A DNA stretch of 64,000 bases from Lachnospiraceae bacterium Marseille-Q4251 (GTDB lineage: Bacteria > Bacillota > Clostridia > Lachnospirales > Lachnospiraceae), in assembly GCA_018223435.1 (NCBI GenBank), contig JAGTTO010000001.1, forward strand, positions 2,728,001-2,792,000, read 5' to 3'. Shown here one piece after another: positions 50,141-58,575 of this stretch. A model generated the notes under the pieces. The model saw only the letters and a list, made by a program, of their open reading frames with translations. It was not told where the DNA came from and searched no databases. How positions within the stretch are numbered: the stretch's first letter is position 1; each line of letters starts with the position of its first letter. The position numbers and the translations under genes are program-made.

Positions 50141-50311
50141 TTGCCTTTTTTCATAGTACCCATGACCTACATCAGTTAAAAAAAGCATAGCTCCGCCTCC
50201 GGGTTATTCCGGCTATGTATGCGAAATTTGTTGGAACCTTAATTGTTATGTCATTTCATGCGTCCGTGTGGCTTCATGCCGCCCGGGCGCTTTTGTGTTC
50301 TTATGGGGCTG

Positions 50312-50334
50312 CTTCGGGTCATGTTGGCCCGAAG
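50312..50334. repeat. Palindromic repeat copy 12
   Basis: CTTCGGGTCA-TGT-TGGCCCGAAG, the last copy, 70 bp before the sigma-like gene. Shows that G sequence continues after the cargo. Confidence 0.85.
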
Positions 50335-50407
50335 TCATTCCCCAGTGTCGCTCCCCGCCGCCTTCGTTTCGGTCACTCGTCAACCAACAACCGAAACGGA
50401 GGTCAAT

Positions 50408-50830
50408 ATGGCTATTATCAATTTGCGGGACTATTACCCATTCTATACATCGGATTGCTTCATGGAAGTATCGGAAGAAGTTGCAGAAATGTTCAAAGAG
50501 TTTGATCGTAAAGAGGCTGCCTACCGGCTGCGTACATACCGCCACAAAGCCTACTATTCCCTTGATCGGGATGACGGGCTGGAGCATGAAGCTGTCTTTG
50601 TTGCCTTATCTCCCCATGAACTGTATGAGCGGAAAGTGACCATGCAGGAACTTCACGCAGCGATTGCCAATCTGCCGGACAAACAGGCAAAACGGATTTA
50701 TGCTCATTTCATTCTCGGCATGACCAAACAGGACATTGCCCTGGCAGAGGGCGTCCATGAAAAAGTGGTTCGTGTCGCAATCGAGCGAGGTCTGCGGCGC
50801 TTAGAAAAAATTTTGAAAAATTCTTTGTAA
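50408..50830 (+). CDS. Sigma-70-like regulator (G)
   Basis: A 140-aa protein, ATG at 50408 after CGGAGG. MAIINLRDYYPFYTSDCFMEVSEEVAEMFKEFDRKEAAYRLR is the family start in Tn1549-like elements; the end LPDKQAKRIYAHFILGMTKQDIALAEGVHEKVVRVAIERGLRRLEK is a sigma region 4 HTH. It normally sits just before the recombinase; here G breaks off about 10 bp after its stop, so the recombinase is missing. Confidence 0.85.
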   Translation: MAIINLRDYYPFYTSDCFMEVSEEVAEMFKEFDRKEAAYRLRTYRHKAYYSLDRDDGLEHEAVFVALSPHELYERKVTMQELHAAIANLPDKQAKRIYAHFILGMTKQDIALAEGVHEKVVRVAIERGLRRLEKILKNSL

Positions 50831-50853
50831 GGCGTACCGATTTAGGCCGGAAA

Positions 50854-51981
50854 ATGAAATGGCTTAAGGAAGATGATGTAAAAAAAATAGCTCAGGTGGA
50901 GGGGATTGAGGAATATAATTTGATAACAATAGCAACTGTTGTGAATCCGGTCAATTTTTCGAGAATAGAAGATCCAGATATGGATCAAAGTACGGATGTA
51001 GGCGGTGTCAACCTACGAGGTAATCGCATAATGGAAATGGATATGGACGTATCTGCAGGTAAGATTTCACTGATTGAAGGAAGAATGATTGAAAAAGATG
51101 ACAGGGATGTTTGTGTCATCTCGAAAGAATTGGCAGAACTAAACCATTTAAAAACTGGGAACTTATTAAAGTTTAATGATTACCATGACAAAGAACATTC
51201 CACAATATACAGTGCCGAGATTATCGGAATTTATGAAACAAAGCAAGAACGAAAATCTATTATGTATGGGGATTCTTATCGTCCAGAAAATACAATATTT
51301 ACGGATATGAGTTTCCCGGAAAAACCATCCGGCAATGAAGGAAATCCTTTCTATCAGTATGCTATATTCAAAGTCCAAAATGCAGGGAAGTACGATCAAG
51401 TTAAAAAGTCTGTACAGAAAGCGAATATAGATTGGTCACGATATGACTTGATTGATAATAATGGAAATATTAAAAATATGACAGAAAATTTTGGGCAGAT
51501 GGATCAGATGAGTATGGGATTATTACTAATAGTTTCAGTGTCAGGTCTTGTGATTTTAGTTTTAGTTTTTCTGTTTTGGATAAAAAATCGTACGCAAGAA
51601 ATAGGAATTATGATGTCACTTGGAAAGTGCAAATTTGAAATATGGGTACAGTTTTTATGGGAAGCAGTAATGATAAGTATTATAGGGATGTTGTTATCCT
51701 TTGCAATTTCCCCAATTATTGCAGAGACTTCAGCTTCATATTTAGCGAAAGAAACGCAGACCTTAAGGTTAGAACAGCAGGAACAGGAAAATACTGGTAC
51801 CTATATAGATGGATATATTGCACCGGATTTAAAAATACAAGATGTGGAGGTTCATATAACGAAAGAAATGGTTCTGATGGATATTGGGATGATATCAGGT
51901 ATTTTGATTATTGCAGTATTAGTAGCAGGAATCACGATAATGAAGAAAAGGCCGAAGCAGATATTAAGTGAAATGAGCTGA
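50854..51981 (+). pseudogene. ABC permease (FtsX type), N-terminus missing
   Basis: Encodes 375 aa of an MacB/FtsX-type permease: extracellular domain (residues 1-215, with VVNPVNFSRIEDPD and EGRMIEKDDRDVCVISKELAELN), then spans LLLIVSVSGLVILVLVFLFWIK, LWEAVMISIIGMLLSFAISPII and MISGILIIAVLVAGITI. The usual first membrane helix and its upstream part are absent: the frame begins directly at the junction with G (about 50840), with no ribosome site at the ATG. Probably non-functional. The partner ATPase follows 25 bp later. Confidence 0.78.
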
Positions 51982-52005
51982 ATAACGGGGTAGGAGGTTA
52001 TAGAA

Positions 52006-52662
52006 ATGAGTAAAAATGCAGGAAACATTGTTCTTGAGGCAAAGAATGTTGTCTATTACTATAAGGCGAATAAAGGCAAAAAAGTTTTAGATGATATATC
52101 ATATGGCTTTGAGATAGGAAAAATGTATGCCATTTTGGGACCAAGTGGTTCCGGTAAGACAACTTTTTTATCGCTTTTGGCAGGTTTGGATTCTCCGACG
52201 GATGGGGGAATTTATTATGAAGGGGTAAATATACGAAAAAAAGGACTGCACAATTATCGAAAGAAAAATATGTCATTGGTTTTTCAGAATTATAATCTGA
52301 TAGATTATTTGACTCCAGAAGAAAATGTGATGCTGGGTGGAAAGAAAGACATAGAGAAAATTTTGGAAGCGGTTGGGATACCGAGGGAAGACTGGAAACG
52401 GCAGGTCTTACAGTTATCAGGAGGACAGCAGCAGCGAGTGGCTATTGCAAGAGCATTAGCAAGTCCTGCGAAGGTATTGCTTGCAGATGAACCTACAGGA
52501 AATCTGGATGAAGAAATTGCAGACGAAATTATTAAGATATTGATGAAAAGTGCGCATGAAATGGGAAAAAGTGTAATTGTCGTAACACATAGCAAAAAAA
52601 TAGCTGATGCTGCAGATGTGGTACTTAAAATCCATGAGGGGAAATTGTATCATTTGGTTTAA
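52006..52662 (+). CDS. ABC transporter ATP-binding protein (MacB type)
   Basis: A 218-aa ATPase of the LolD/MacB class that pairs with FtsX-type permeases. Walker A GPSGSGKTT near residue 46, Q-loop LVFQNYNLIDYLTPEENV, signature LSGGQQQRVAIARA, Walker B VLLADEPTGNLDEE, H-loop VVTHSKKIADAAD. ATG after AGGAGG. Intact, but its permease upstream is truncated, so the transporter is probably dead unless another permease serves. Confidence 0.9.
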   Translation: MSKNAGNIVLEAKNVVYYYKANKGKKVLDDISYGFEIGKMYAILGPSGSGKTTFLSLLAGLDSPTDGGIYYEGVNIRKKGLHNYRKKNMSLVFQNYNLIDYLTPEENVMLGGKKDIEKILEAVGIPREDWKRQVLQLSGGQQQRVAIARALASPAKVLLADEPTGNLDEEIADEIIKILMKSAHEMGKSVIVVTHSKKIADAADVVLKIHEGKLYHLV

Positions 52663-52706
52663 GTGTATGTAAAGTTATAGTGTTTTATAGCATGAAATAA
52701 TATGAG

Positions 52707-53144
52707 GTGAGCTGTATAGGAAAAATTTTATTGCTATCTTTTGATGGAGATGAAGAAAATTTAATAGAATCTGTTATTTCCATTTTGGATGCTGGTAGAG
52801 AAAAATTTATATTTCAAAAAATGAATCTAAAATCGAACTTACAACACAAGGGAATAATGCTTGACTTAGAGCGACGAGAGGTTATGCGGAATAATGATAA
52901 AATTGCCTTGACTTATACAGAGTTTGAAATCCTCCGGCTTCTCGCTCAAAATCCCGGCAGGGTATTCAGTAAAGAACAGATTTATGATATGGTCTGGCAG
53001 GAACCGTATTCTGGTGATTACAACATTGTCATGAGCCATATCAGCCACATTCGGGATAAAATAGAGGATGATCCGAGTCATCCGGTCTATATTCAGACTG
53101 TGTGGGGAGTTGATTATAAGTTTAATGAAAAAATGTGTGAATAA
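52707..53144 (+). CDS. Winged-helix response-regulator fragment
   Basis: A 145-aa protein with GTG start. Residues 50-140 are an OmpR-type output domain: IALTYTEFEILRLLAQNPGRVFSKEQIYDMVWQEPYSGDYN ... VYIQTVWGVDYKF. The first 48 residues do not carry a receiver phospho-site. Either a stand-alone winged-HTH protein, which is known, or a regulator that lost its receiver; no kinase gene follows. It controls or once controlled the adjacent ABC genes. Confidence 0.75.
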   Translation: MSCIGKILLLSFDGDEENLIESVISILDAGREKFIFQKMNLKSNLQHKGIMLDLERREVMRNNDKIALTYTEFEILRLLAQNPGRVFSKEQIYDMVWQEPYSGDYNIVMSHISHIRDKIEDDPSHPVYIQTVWGVDYKFNEKMCE

Positions 53145-53255
53145 TTAAATCAGATCCAGTGTTGTGTGACTGTCAAAAAATGATAGATATTTCTGATGGT
53201 TTGTGGTATGATAAAGACAGAAATATGAGTGCTATTTTAAGAAAGGGTGATGGTT

Positions 53256-53414
53256 ATGGCATTGGCACAGGCAACGAAATCCCGTGAAACAACTTATACG
53301 ATCAACGATGCAATGGATGTCCTTCTGTCAAAGCTGGATGAAGCCATTGACGATATGGAAAATGGCAGAGTGCAGACAGTGGAAGAAGCATGGGCAGAAA
53401 TTGATGCAGTATAA
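53256..53414 (+). CDS. Antitoxin of a RelE/ParE-type pair
   Basis: A 52-aa acidic protein, MALAQATKSRETTYTINDAMDVLLSKLDEAIDDMENGRVQTVEEAWAEIDAV, described here in brief: helical and ending in the EEAWAEIDAV segment common to small antitoxins of this type. AAAGGGTGATGG upstream. It precedes the toxin by 9 bp, the usual antitoxin-first order. Confidence 0.72.
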   Translation: MALAQATKSRETTYTINDAMDVLLSKLDEAIDDMENGRVQTVEEAWAEIDAV

Positions 53415-53423
53415 GGGGTACGG

Positions 53424-53765
53424 ATGGAAAACAAAAAATACAAAGTTGTCATTGCCCAGAGCGGCAAGCTGGATGTGAAAGAAAAAAAGAAATATATCCT
53501 TCAGCAATTTAAGTACCGGGAATATGCAGAAAACTTTTCCAAAAAGATTAAAAAAGCGGTTCTTGCACTTGATACACTTCCGACCGGGTATAATACAACA
53601 GGCTTCCGGTATCGAGGTTATGATATTTACATGAAACCGTGTGAATCCTATCTGCTGTTTTATACCGTGGATGAAGCAGTGAAAACAGTTACAGTTCTGC
53701 GTGTCATGCAGGATGGAATGGACTGGCAGTATATCATCAATCGGTGGCTGCGAGAAAACGCATAG
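53424..53765 (+). CDS. RelE/ParE-family toxin
   Basis: A 113-aa type II toxin. YKVVIAQSGKLDVKEKKKYILQQFKYREYAENFSKKIKKAVLAL is the two-helix start, TTGFRYRGYDIYMKPCESYLLFYTVDEAVKTVTVLRVMQDGMDW the beta sheet with the conserved YLLFYTV strand. Basic, as expected of an mRNA interferase or gyrase poison; which one cannot be told. Maintains the element. A terminator follows. Confidence 0.85.
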   Translation: MENKKYKVVIAQSGKLDVKEKKKYILQQFKYREYAENFSKKIKKAVLALDTLPTGYNTTGFRYRGYDIYMKPCESYLLFYTVDEAVKTVTVLRVMQDGMDWQYIINRWLRENA

Positions 53766-53788
53766 AATATACAAAAAGATTATAGTGA

Positions 53789-53826
53789 CAGGCAGTATTC
53801 AAACAGATTGGGTACCGCCTGTTTTT
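53789..53826 (+). terminator. Terminator after the toxin gene
   Basis: CAGGCAGTA / TACCGCCTG with one internal mismatch, then TTTTTAT. Confidence 0.7.
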
Positions 53827-53912
53827 ATGTCCGCTGAAAACAGATGGACAGCAGAAGAAAAATATTAGAAAATAACGGACAGATTGTGAAATTTAAAAGA
53901 GAAAAAACTTTT

Positions 53913-53942
53913 TCAAAAATATTCAAAAATATTCAAAAATAT
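53913..53942. repeat. Three 10-bp tandem repeats
   Basis: TCAAAAATAT three times in perfect register, 50 bp before the sigma-like gene at 53994. One helical turn per copy places each on the same face of DNA, as in iterated regulator sites or bent A-tract DNA. Confidence 0.8.
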
Positions 53943-53993
53943 TGGAACATTTTAATGGGACTTCTGCCATGTATCAGTAGGGGGTGATTTTGG

Positions 53994-54953
53994 ATGAAAG
54001 ATGTAAAAGAACAGAAGCAGAATGACAATGGAGAAATCATTGAAATGAAGCAGGGACAGGTGATAAAAATTCCAAAGAACAGCGGCAAAGCATGGCTGAC
54101 ATTATTTTATAGTCTGCCGCAGGAGTTTGTCAGCAAACGTCCTGTTTATCTGAACTTACCACGCTGCCCTTATGAGGTGCTGCGGACGGATAAATATGAC
54201 AGTCTGATAAAGGATGATACATTTCTGGAACTGGTCTGGGATTGTGTGGCATGGAGCGCATGGCAGTATTTTGAAATACCGTATCAAAATGGAAGTGGTT
54301 ACCGGGAAATACCGGGCAGTGCGGCACAGTATTCCGGGGACTTCCCTTTGTGGAGGCTCTCTTACTCTATGCTGCCGCTTCTACGTGACAAATTTGAGGT
54401 CAGTGGATTTTCTTTCCAGCAGCTTTACAACGTGCCGGAAGGAACAGAACTTCCGTGGCTCACTTATCAGCAGTTTGCCAATCTGATCGGTACCCTTGTA
54501 CCTGAAATTATACAAGAACAGAACTGGCAGCCGATGATTGATGAAATCTGGAACAACCGAACCCTTGAGGACTTCGATAAAAGAGGAAGTCAGGTAAAGC
54601 TGGACTTCATGCGTTCGTGGGGACACAGCCGTTCCAGAAAAAAGACGGTATCCATAGAGCAGCTTGCAGAGGAAGCAGAAGAAAATGGCACAGACTTTGA
54701 TATTCCGGATACGAGTAGTGAGTTTGAAAACTCGGTGCTGTCAGAACTTCAGATTGCGGAGTTTGCCGCTAGGCTTTCCGGGCGTGATAAGAAGATTTTG
54801 GAAATGAAAATGGAGGGGCATACGGCACAGGAGATTGCGGAAGCTGTAGGCTATCAGACACACAGTGCGGTGCTGAAAAGAATCCGTCATATTGCAGACT
54901 GTTATGAGGAGTTTATCTCAGAAGAATATCAGAAATATCTGGAAACATTCTAA
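53994..54953 (+). CDS. Sigma-like HTH regulator (D)
   Basis: A 319-aa protein. The C-terminal 70 residues form a sigma region 4-like HTH: LSELQIAEFAARLSGRDKKILEMKMEGHTAQEIAEAVGYQTHSAVLKRIRHIADCYEEF. The N-terminal 250 residues (PKNSGKAWLTLFYSLPQEFVSKRPVYLNLP...) are specific to this element class. GGGGGTGA site before ATG. Probably the positive regulator of D, the counterpart of 13179 and 50408, and the user of the repeats upstream. Confidence 0.75.
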   Translation: MKDVKEQKQNDNGEIIEMKQGQVIKIPKNSGKAWLTLFYSLPQEFVSKRPVYLNLPRCPYEVLRTDKYDSLIKDDTFLELVWDCVAWSAWQYFEIPYQNGSGYREIPGSAAQYSGDFPLWRLSYSMLPLLRDKFEVSGFSFQQLYNVPEGTELPWLTYQQFANLIGTLVPEIIQEQNWQPMIDEIWNNRTLEDFDKRGSQVKLDFMRSWGHSRSRKKTVSIEQLAEEAEENGTDFDIPDTSSEFENSVLSELQIAEFAARLSGRDKKILEMKMEGHTAQEIAEAVGYQTHSAVLKRIRHIADCYEEFISEEYQKYLETF

Positions 54954-55027
54954 TCCATCCATCCCATCGGTAGATATCCTATGATAGCTGCTTTCTTTTA
55001 CCCATTTCTAAACAGGGGGTGATTTTT

Positions 55028-55261
55028 GTGGGGAAAGAATTATTTGAAATGCTGCCGGACGTGCTGGATGCAAAAATGCTGGCATCGGCGCTTTCCATTT
55101 CAAAGGCAGGAGCATACCAGCTATTGAACCTTCCGGATTTTCCAACCTTGCAGGTGGGAGGACGGAAACTTGTCACAAAGCAGAAGCTGGCTTTGTGGAT
55201 GGAACAGCATACAAATACAGCAGGACAGGCGGGAGCCGGAAAGGAGAATAAAAGTAGATGA
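55028..55261 (+). CDS. Excisionase-like HTH protein (D)
   Basis: A 77-aa protein; GTG at 55028 is 7 nt after GGGGGTG, better than an in-frame GTG at 55019. MLASALSISKAGAYQLLNLPDFPTLQVGGRKLVTKQKLALWMEQH is an HTH_17 domain as in excisionases. Overlaps the next gene by 4 bp. Likely controls excision or the D operon. Confidence 0.78.
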   Translation: MGKELFEMLPDVLDAKMLASALSISKAGAYQLLNLPDFPTLQVGGRKLVTKQKLALWMEQHTNTAGQAGAGKENKSR

Positions 55262-55548
55262 AATTGACAAAGTATGAGCAGGAAACGATTATCAATTTTA
55301 ATAACGATGAACAGGAAGCCAGTATTTATACAGCCAGCCCGCAGATGATGCGGAAACTGGATGCACTGGCGGCAGCTTATCCGGAGCATTACCGGGTGGT
55401 AGAGCAGACCGAAGTGAGCAAGACCTATTCCTGTGAAAAACACCTCATCAACCTTCGGAAACCGAGAAAGCAGAATGAGGAACACAGCCAATGGGCAAGG
55501 CAGAGGATGCAGGAAATGAACCGCCATAAAAATGCGGGAAATTTATGA
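55258..55548 (+). CDS. Conserved small protein (D), 96 aa
   Basis: MKLTKYEQETIINFNNDEQEASIYTASPQMMRKLDALAAAYPEHYR... then CEKHLINLRKPRKQ and a basic tail. The TIINFNNDEQEASIYT start is a pattern often seen in Clostridia mobile-element hypotheticals, with no assigned function. Coupled to the HTH gene upstream (ATGA overlap). Confidence 0.68.
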   Translation: MKLTKYEQETIINFNNDEQEASIYTASPQMMRKLDALAAAYPEHYRVVEQTEVSKTYSCEKHLINLRKPRKQNEEHSQWARQRMQEMNRHKNAGNL

Positions 55549-55734
55549 AAGAACCGCACACAAAGGTGACAGCTCTGTGTCAGGAAGAAAGTTGTCCGTG
55601 AAAATACGGAAATTAAGAAAAATAGAAAACCAAATGGTAGGAGAGCGGCTATGGACATGGAAAAGGTTCAGGCTGTTTTTTTATGCCATAAAATAAAAAA
55701 TCAAACAGAAAAATGAGAAAAGGAGTATAAACAC

Positions 55735-56142
55735 ATGATAAAAAACAGGAATGAAACCAGTGCTGCAATGGATAAGGCACTGAAAAATCTGGAACAGGCA
55801 AAGGCAAGATATGAGGCAGAGCGCAAAAAGGAGAATGAGAAACGCAGGAAAGCACAGAACCATCATAAATATCTGATGGGCGGCATTGTTGCAAAGTATT
55901 TCCCGGAATGTTATCAGTATGAAGAAAAAGAACTGAATGTGATCTTGTCAGCGGCTCTTGCTTCGGCAGAGTGCAGGCAGGCGGTGGAAAACGTAAAAAG
56001 GATGGAGAAAAATGCGGATGAGATGGAAGATGAAAAAGACAGAAACGGCGGTCACGCCGATGAAACGAAGACAAAAGAAAACAGCGGCGGATACGCCAAT
56101 TCAAAAGATTTTGCGGGTGGCAGTTTTTCGCAGGGAGTGTAA
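55735..56142 (+). CDS. DUF3847-like mobilization accessory protein (D)
   Basis: A 135-aa protein. Coiled-coil start (AMDKALKNLEQAKARYEAERKKENEKRRKAQ), then HHKYLMGGIVAKYFPECYQYEEKELNVILSAAL, placed and patterned like the DUF3847 core of the F protein at 24449, and a Gly/Asp/Lys-rich tail. RBS AAAGGAG. Sits just before the oriT candidate and relaxase, so it is the probable MobC counterpart. Confidence 0.7.
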   Translation: MIKNRNETSAAMDKALKNLEQAKARYEAERKKENEKRRKAQNHHKYLMGGIVAKYFPECYQYEEKELNVILSAALASAECRQAVENVKRMEKNADEMEDEKDRNGGHADETKTKENSGGYANSKDFAGGSFSQGV

Positions 56143-56183
56143 GCAGTATCTCCGGGAGTATGGGTTCACCCCAGTTATGGGGT

Positions 56184-56228
56184 GCGCACAGATAGACCAC
56201 ACTCCGTATGGTCTTGTGCGCTCTCCGA
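56184..56228 (+). other. Candidate oriT of element D
   Basis: GCGCAC / GTGCGC (56184-56189 and 56216-56221) with inner AGACCA / TGGTCT (56194-56199 and 56209-56214), followed at once by TCTCCGA. Same plan and same flanking TCTCCGA as the F site at 24757-24800; about 190 bp before the relaxase. Confidence 0.7.
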
Positions 56229-56419
56229 GGGCACCTGCGGTGGGCGTTGCCTGCCTTGCACCAGTCAAGAGGGGAAATAACCTTTCCCCTCCGTCCGCTG
56301 CGCTTCCTACCCCTTTATATCCTTTGCATCTGCCCGTAACCCGGAAAACACACCCGGCTTTCGTCCATCTGCAAAGGCTTTTCTTGCTGCCCTCTATTTT
56401 ACGGTAAGGGAGGAACTTT

Positions 56420-58123
56420 GTGAGTATGCGCACGAAATATGCCAGCACAAGGTTCGGCATTGTAAAGCGGAGCAAAGGGCAGTCGGCGGTAGATGCAGCT
56501 TCTTACATCAGCAGGAGTGTTCTTGTCAGCGAGTATGACGGGAAAACGTATCGCCCGAAATACCATGAAGATTTGGTGCATTGTGAAATCAATCTCCCGG
56601 AATATGCACCGGAGGAATGGCTGGACAGGGCAGTGCTGTGGAACTCTGTGGAGCTGAATGAGAAACAGAAAAATGCCCAGCTTTGCCGGACACTGAAAGC
56701 AGCACTTCCAAATGACTGGAGCTATGAGCTGGCAGAAGAAACGGTGCGGGATTATGTGCAGCGGAATTTTGTTTCCAAAGGGATGTGTGCGGACTGGGCA
56801 ATCCATGATTCTGTTAATCAAAATGGCATCCATAACCTGCATTTCCATCTTATGCTCACCCTGCGCCCGGTGGAAGAAAACGGGAAGTGGGGAGCCAAGC
56901 AGAGAAAGGAATATATCCTTAATAAAGACGGCAATAAAATCCGCAATAAGTCCGGACGGGGATTTAAGAGCAGGGCGGTAGATGTGAATGACTGGAATGA
57001 AAAAGGTAATTCCCGGAAATGGAGAAAGGATTTGACGGACACCATCAATGTGGTGAATGACCGGATCGGACTGCCGGAATACTGGGAACACCGTTCTTTT
57101 AAAGAGCTGGGACTGGAGCAGGAGCCGACCAGACACTTAGGCCCGATTGCCAGTGCATTGGAGAGGAAAGGCATCCGTACCGAAAAAGGGGATGCGAACC
57201 GGGCAATCATGGAGCATAACCAGACGCTGCAAAGGGCAAGGATGTTCTATGATATTGCATGGAACAGTGTAAAAAATTTGGAGAAATGGGAACAGGAAAA
57301 AGCTGCGGAAGCTGCAAAGAATGCCGCAGAAAAGAAAGCAGGAAAAATGGCAGGAGACATCCCTGCGGCACAGGAAGGTGAAGCAGAACAGACAGCAGTT
57401 GGTTCGATACAGAAAGAAACTTCCGGTACAAAGGAAGTCAGCGTGTTTGCAGCGATGAAAAATGAGGTTCTGGAAATGCTGGAACGTATTCTTGCAGCAT
57501 TTGGAAGGCTTCATCTGCCGCTGATACAGGCACCGAATTTTAAAAAGGTAAGTAATCGTGCAGCACTGATGGATATTGAAAACGTGCGGAGGTTCGTGGA
57601 AGAAAAAGGCATTGACAGCTTTGAAGCACTGGAAACCTTTGCAGTACAGCAAGAAGCTTCCAAGAAAGAAGCAGAGGAAATCTGCAACAGAGATGGAAGG
57701 GAAATCCGGCGGTTAAAGGAAATGTCAGAGGCTTATGCCGCCTATGCTCCATACATTCCCATCCGTAATGAATATCTGCAGAAGAAAGGAATCGCACAGG
57801 CAGTTTATCACAGCCAGCATAAGAAAGAACTGGAAACGGCGAAAGAACTCCGTATTCCGGTCTATGAACTTCTTCGGGAAGGAGAAAAATTCACACCGAA
57901 AAAGTGGGAAGCACAGATCAAAGAGCTGACACAGGAATACGAGAAACAGTCCAGACGTTACGGCAGGAGTACCGTCAATCTTGCCTATGTGGAGCTGCTT
58001 CGTCATAACCGGAAGATGGATGAGCGGGATCAGAAGAACAAAGACCAGTCCCAGAGCCGACAGCATGAAAAAATGGACAGGGGGCAGAAGCAAAAGAAGA
58101 AACATCAGGAAATGGAACTTTAG
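56420..58123 (+). CDS. MobA/MobL-family relaxase (D)
   Basis: A 567-aa relaxase, GTG start 7 nt after GGAGG. VKRSKGQSAVDAASYISRSVL opens the PF03389 domain; WAIHDSVNQNGIHNLHFHLMLTLRPV carries the HxH metal site; EHRSFKELGLEQEPTRHLG ends it, as in MobA proteins. The C-terminal 350 residues are helical with an Ala/Lys-rich part (about 295-340). No primase. Related in plan to the F relaxase but with a different tail. It would act on the site at 56184. Confidence 0.9.
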   Translation: MSMRTKYASTRFGIVKRSKGQSAVDAASYISRSVLVSEYDGKTYRPKYHEDLVHCEINLPEYAPEEWLDRAVLWNSVELNEKQKNAQLCRTLKAALPNDWSYELAEETVRDYVQRNFVSKGMCADWAIHDSVNQNGIHNLHFHLMLTLRPVEENGKWGAKQRKEYILNKDGNKIRNKSGRGFKSRAVDVNDWNEKGNSRKWRKDLTDTINVVNDRIGLPEYWEHRSFKELGLEQEPTRHLGPIASALERKGIRTEKGDANRAIMEHNQTLQRARMFYDIAWNSVKNLEKWEQEKAAEAAKNAAEKKAGKMAGDIPAAQEGEAEQTAVGSIQKETSGTKEVSVFAAMKNEVLEMLERILAAFGRLHLPLIQAPNFKKVSNRAALMDIENVRRFVEEKGIDSFEALETFAVQQEASKKEAEEICNRDGREIRRLKEMSEAYAAYAPYIPIRNEYLQKKGIAQAVYHSQHKKELETAKELRIPVYELLREGEKFTPKKWEAQIKELTQEYEKQSRRYGRSTVNLAYVELLRHNRKMDERDQKNKDQSQSRQHEKMDRGQKQKKKHQEMEL

Positions 58124-58185
58124 ATTTATACATCGTTAAGGAAAATCTGCCGGGATGTTCCCCGGCAGGCAGAAAGGAGATTGCA

Positions 58186-58455
58186 ATGAGTAAAGATTGC
58201 AGGACTACGAAAAACAGAAACAATAGTTTGACAGTTGGTGTGCTGGCAGGGATAATCCTCTGCCAGCATTGGTATTTATGGAGGGATTTTATGCAGAGAA
58301 AAGCAGGGAACCGCCGGAGAGAACCCATCCGCTATGTGGTGGAACACGTTTATTCCGGCAAGGAGAGCATGGAAAAGGTACTGACTGCCGTTAGTGAAGA
58401 AGCGGCGAAACAGAATGTAAAGGAGAAACTGGAAAATCAGAAAAAGGTGGGATGA
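58186..58455 (+). CDS. Small protein before recombinase (D), TnpW-like in position
   Basis: An 89-aa protein from ATG at 58186 (AAAGGAG). A second start at 58291 in the same frame has its own GGAGGG, and would give a 54-aa form: RRREPIRYVVEHVYSGKESMEKVLTAVSEEAAKQ. That part, two strands and a helix, recalls TnpW (18787) and the small F protein (29934), which also precede recombinases. The first 35 residues include a hydrophobic stretch. Function unknown. Confidence 0.62.
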   Translation: MSKDCRTTKNRNNSLTVGVLAGIILCQHWYLWRDFMQRKAGNRRREPIRYVVEHVYSGKESMEKVLTAVSEEAAKQNVKEKLENQKKVG

Positions 58456-58575
58456 GAAAAGATGCAGATTTCACCGGAAAAATAAAATCAGCAGTTGCAG
58501 GAGGTGGCAGGAATCGCTATAATAAAGACAGCGTATTTCTGTCACTGGATATTGAAGAAACCACAGGAGGTCAAT

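Larger units (their letters stand above)
49951..50407. other. Intergenic region at the end of the cargo
   Basis: About 460 bp without a gene. Holds ACGACGGC / GCCGTCGT (49970-49997), the terminator at 50103-50140, and from about 50190 G+C-rich G sequence with a palindromic repeat. The cargo-to-G junction is likely between 50140 and 50260. Confidence 0.5.
31893..50840 (+). mobile_element. Element G: high-GC Tn1549-like transfer module
   Basis: Order trbL-spoVG-like-DUF7007-prgI-virB4-NlpC/P60-DUF4315-DUF4366-Cys_rich_VLP-DUF4316-mobC-CD1845-relaxase-sigma-like gene matches Tn1549-class ICEs. It is clearly richer in G+C than A and D, except for its cargoes (41.8-43.2 kb and 45.3-50.0 kb). Twelve copies of a palindromic repeat occur only here. 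It begins inside maff2 without the usual virD4 before it and ends at about 50840 without the usual recombinase. Confidence 0.75.

Noticed and set aside
53913..53942. Possible CRISPR
   Set aside because: Three 10-bp repeats without spacers; no cas genes anywhere in the window. No CRISPR array was found.
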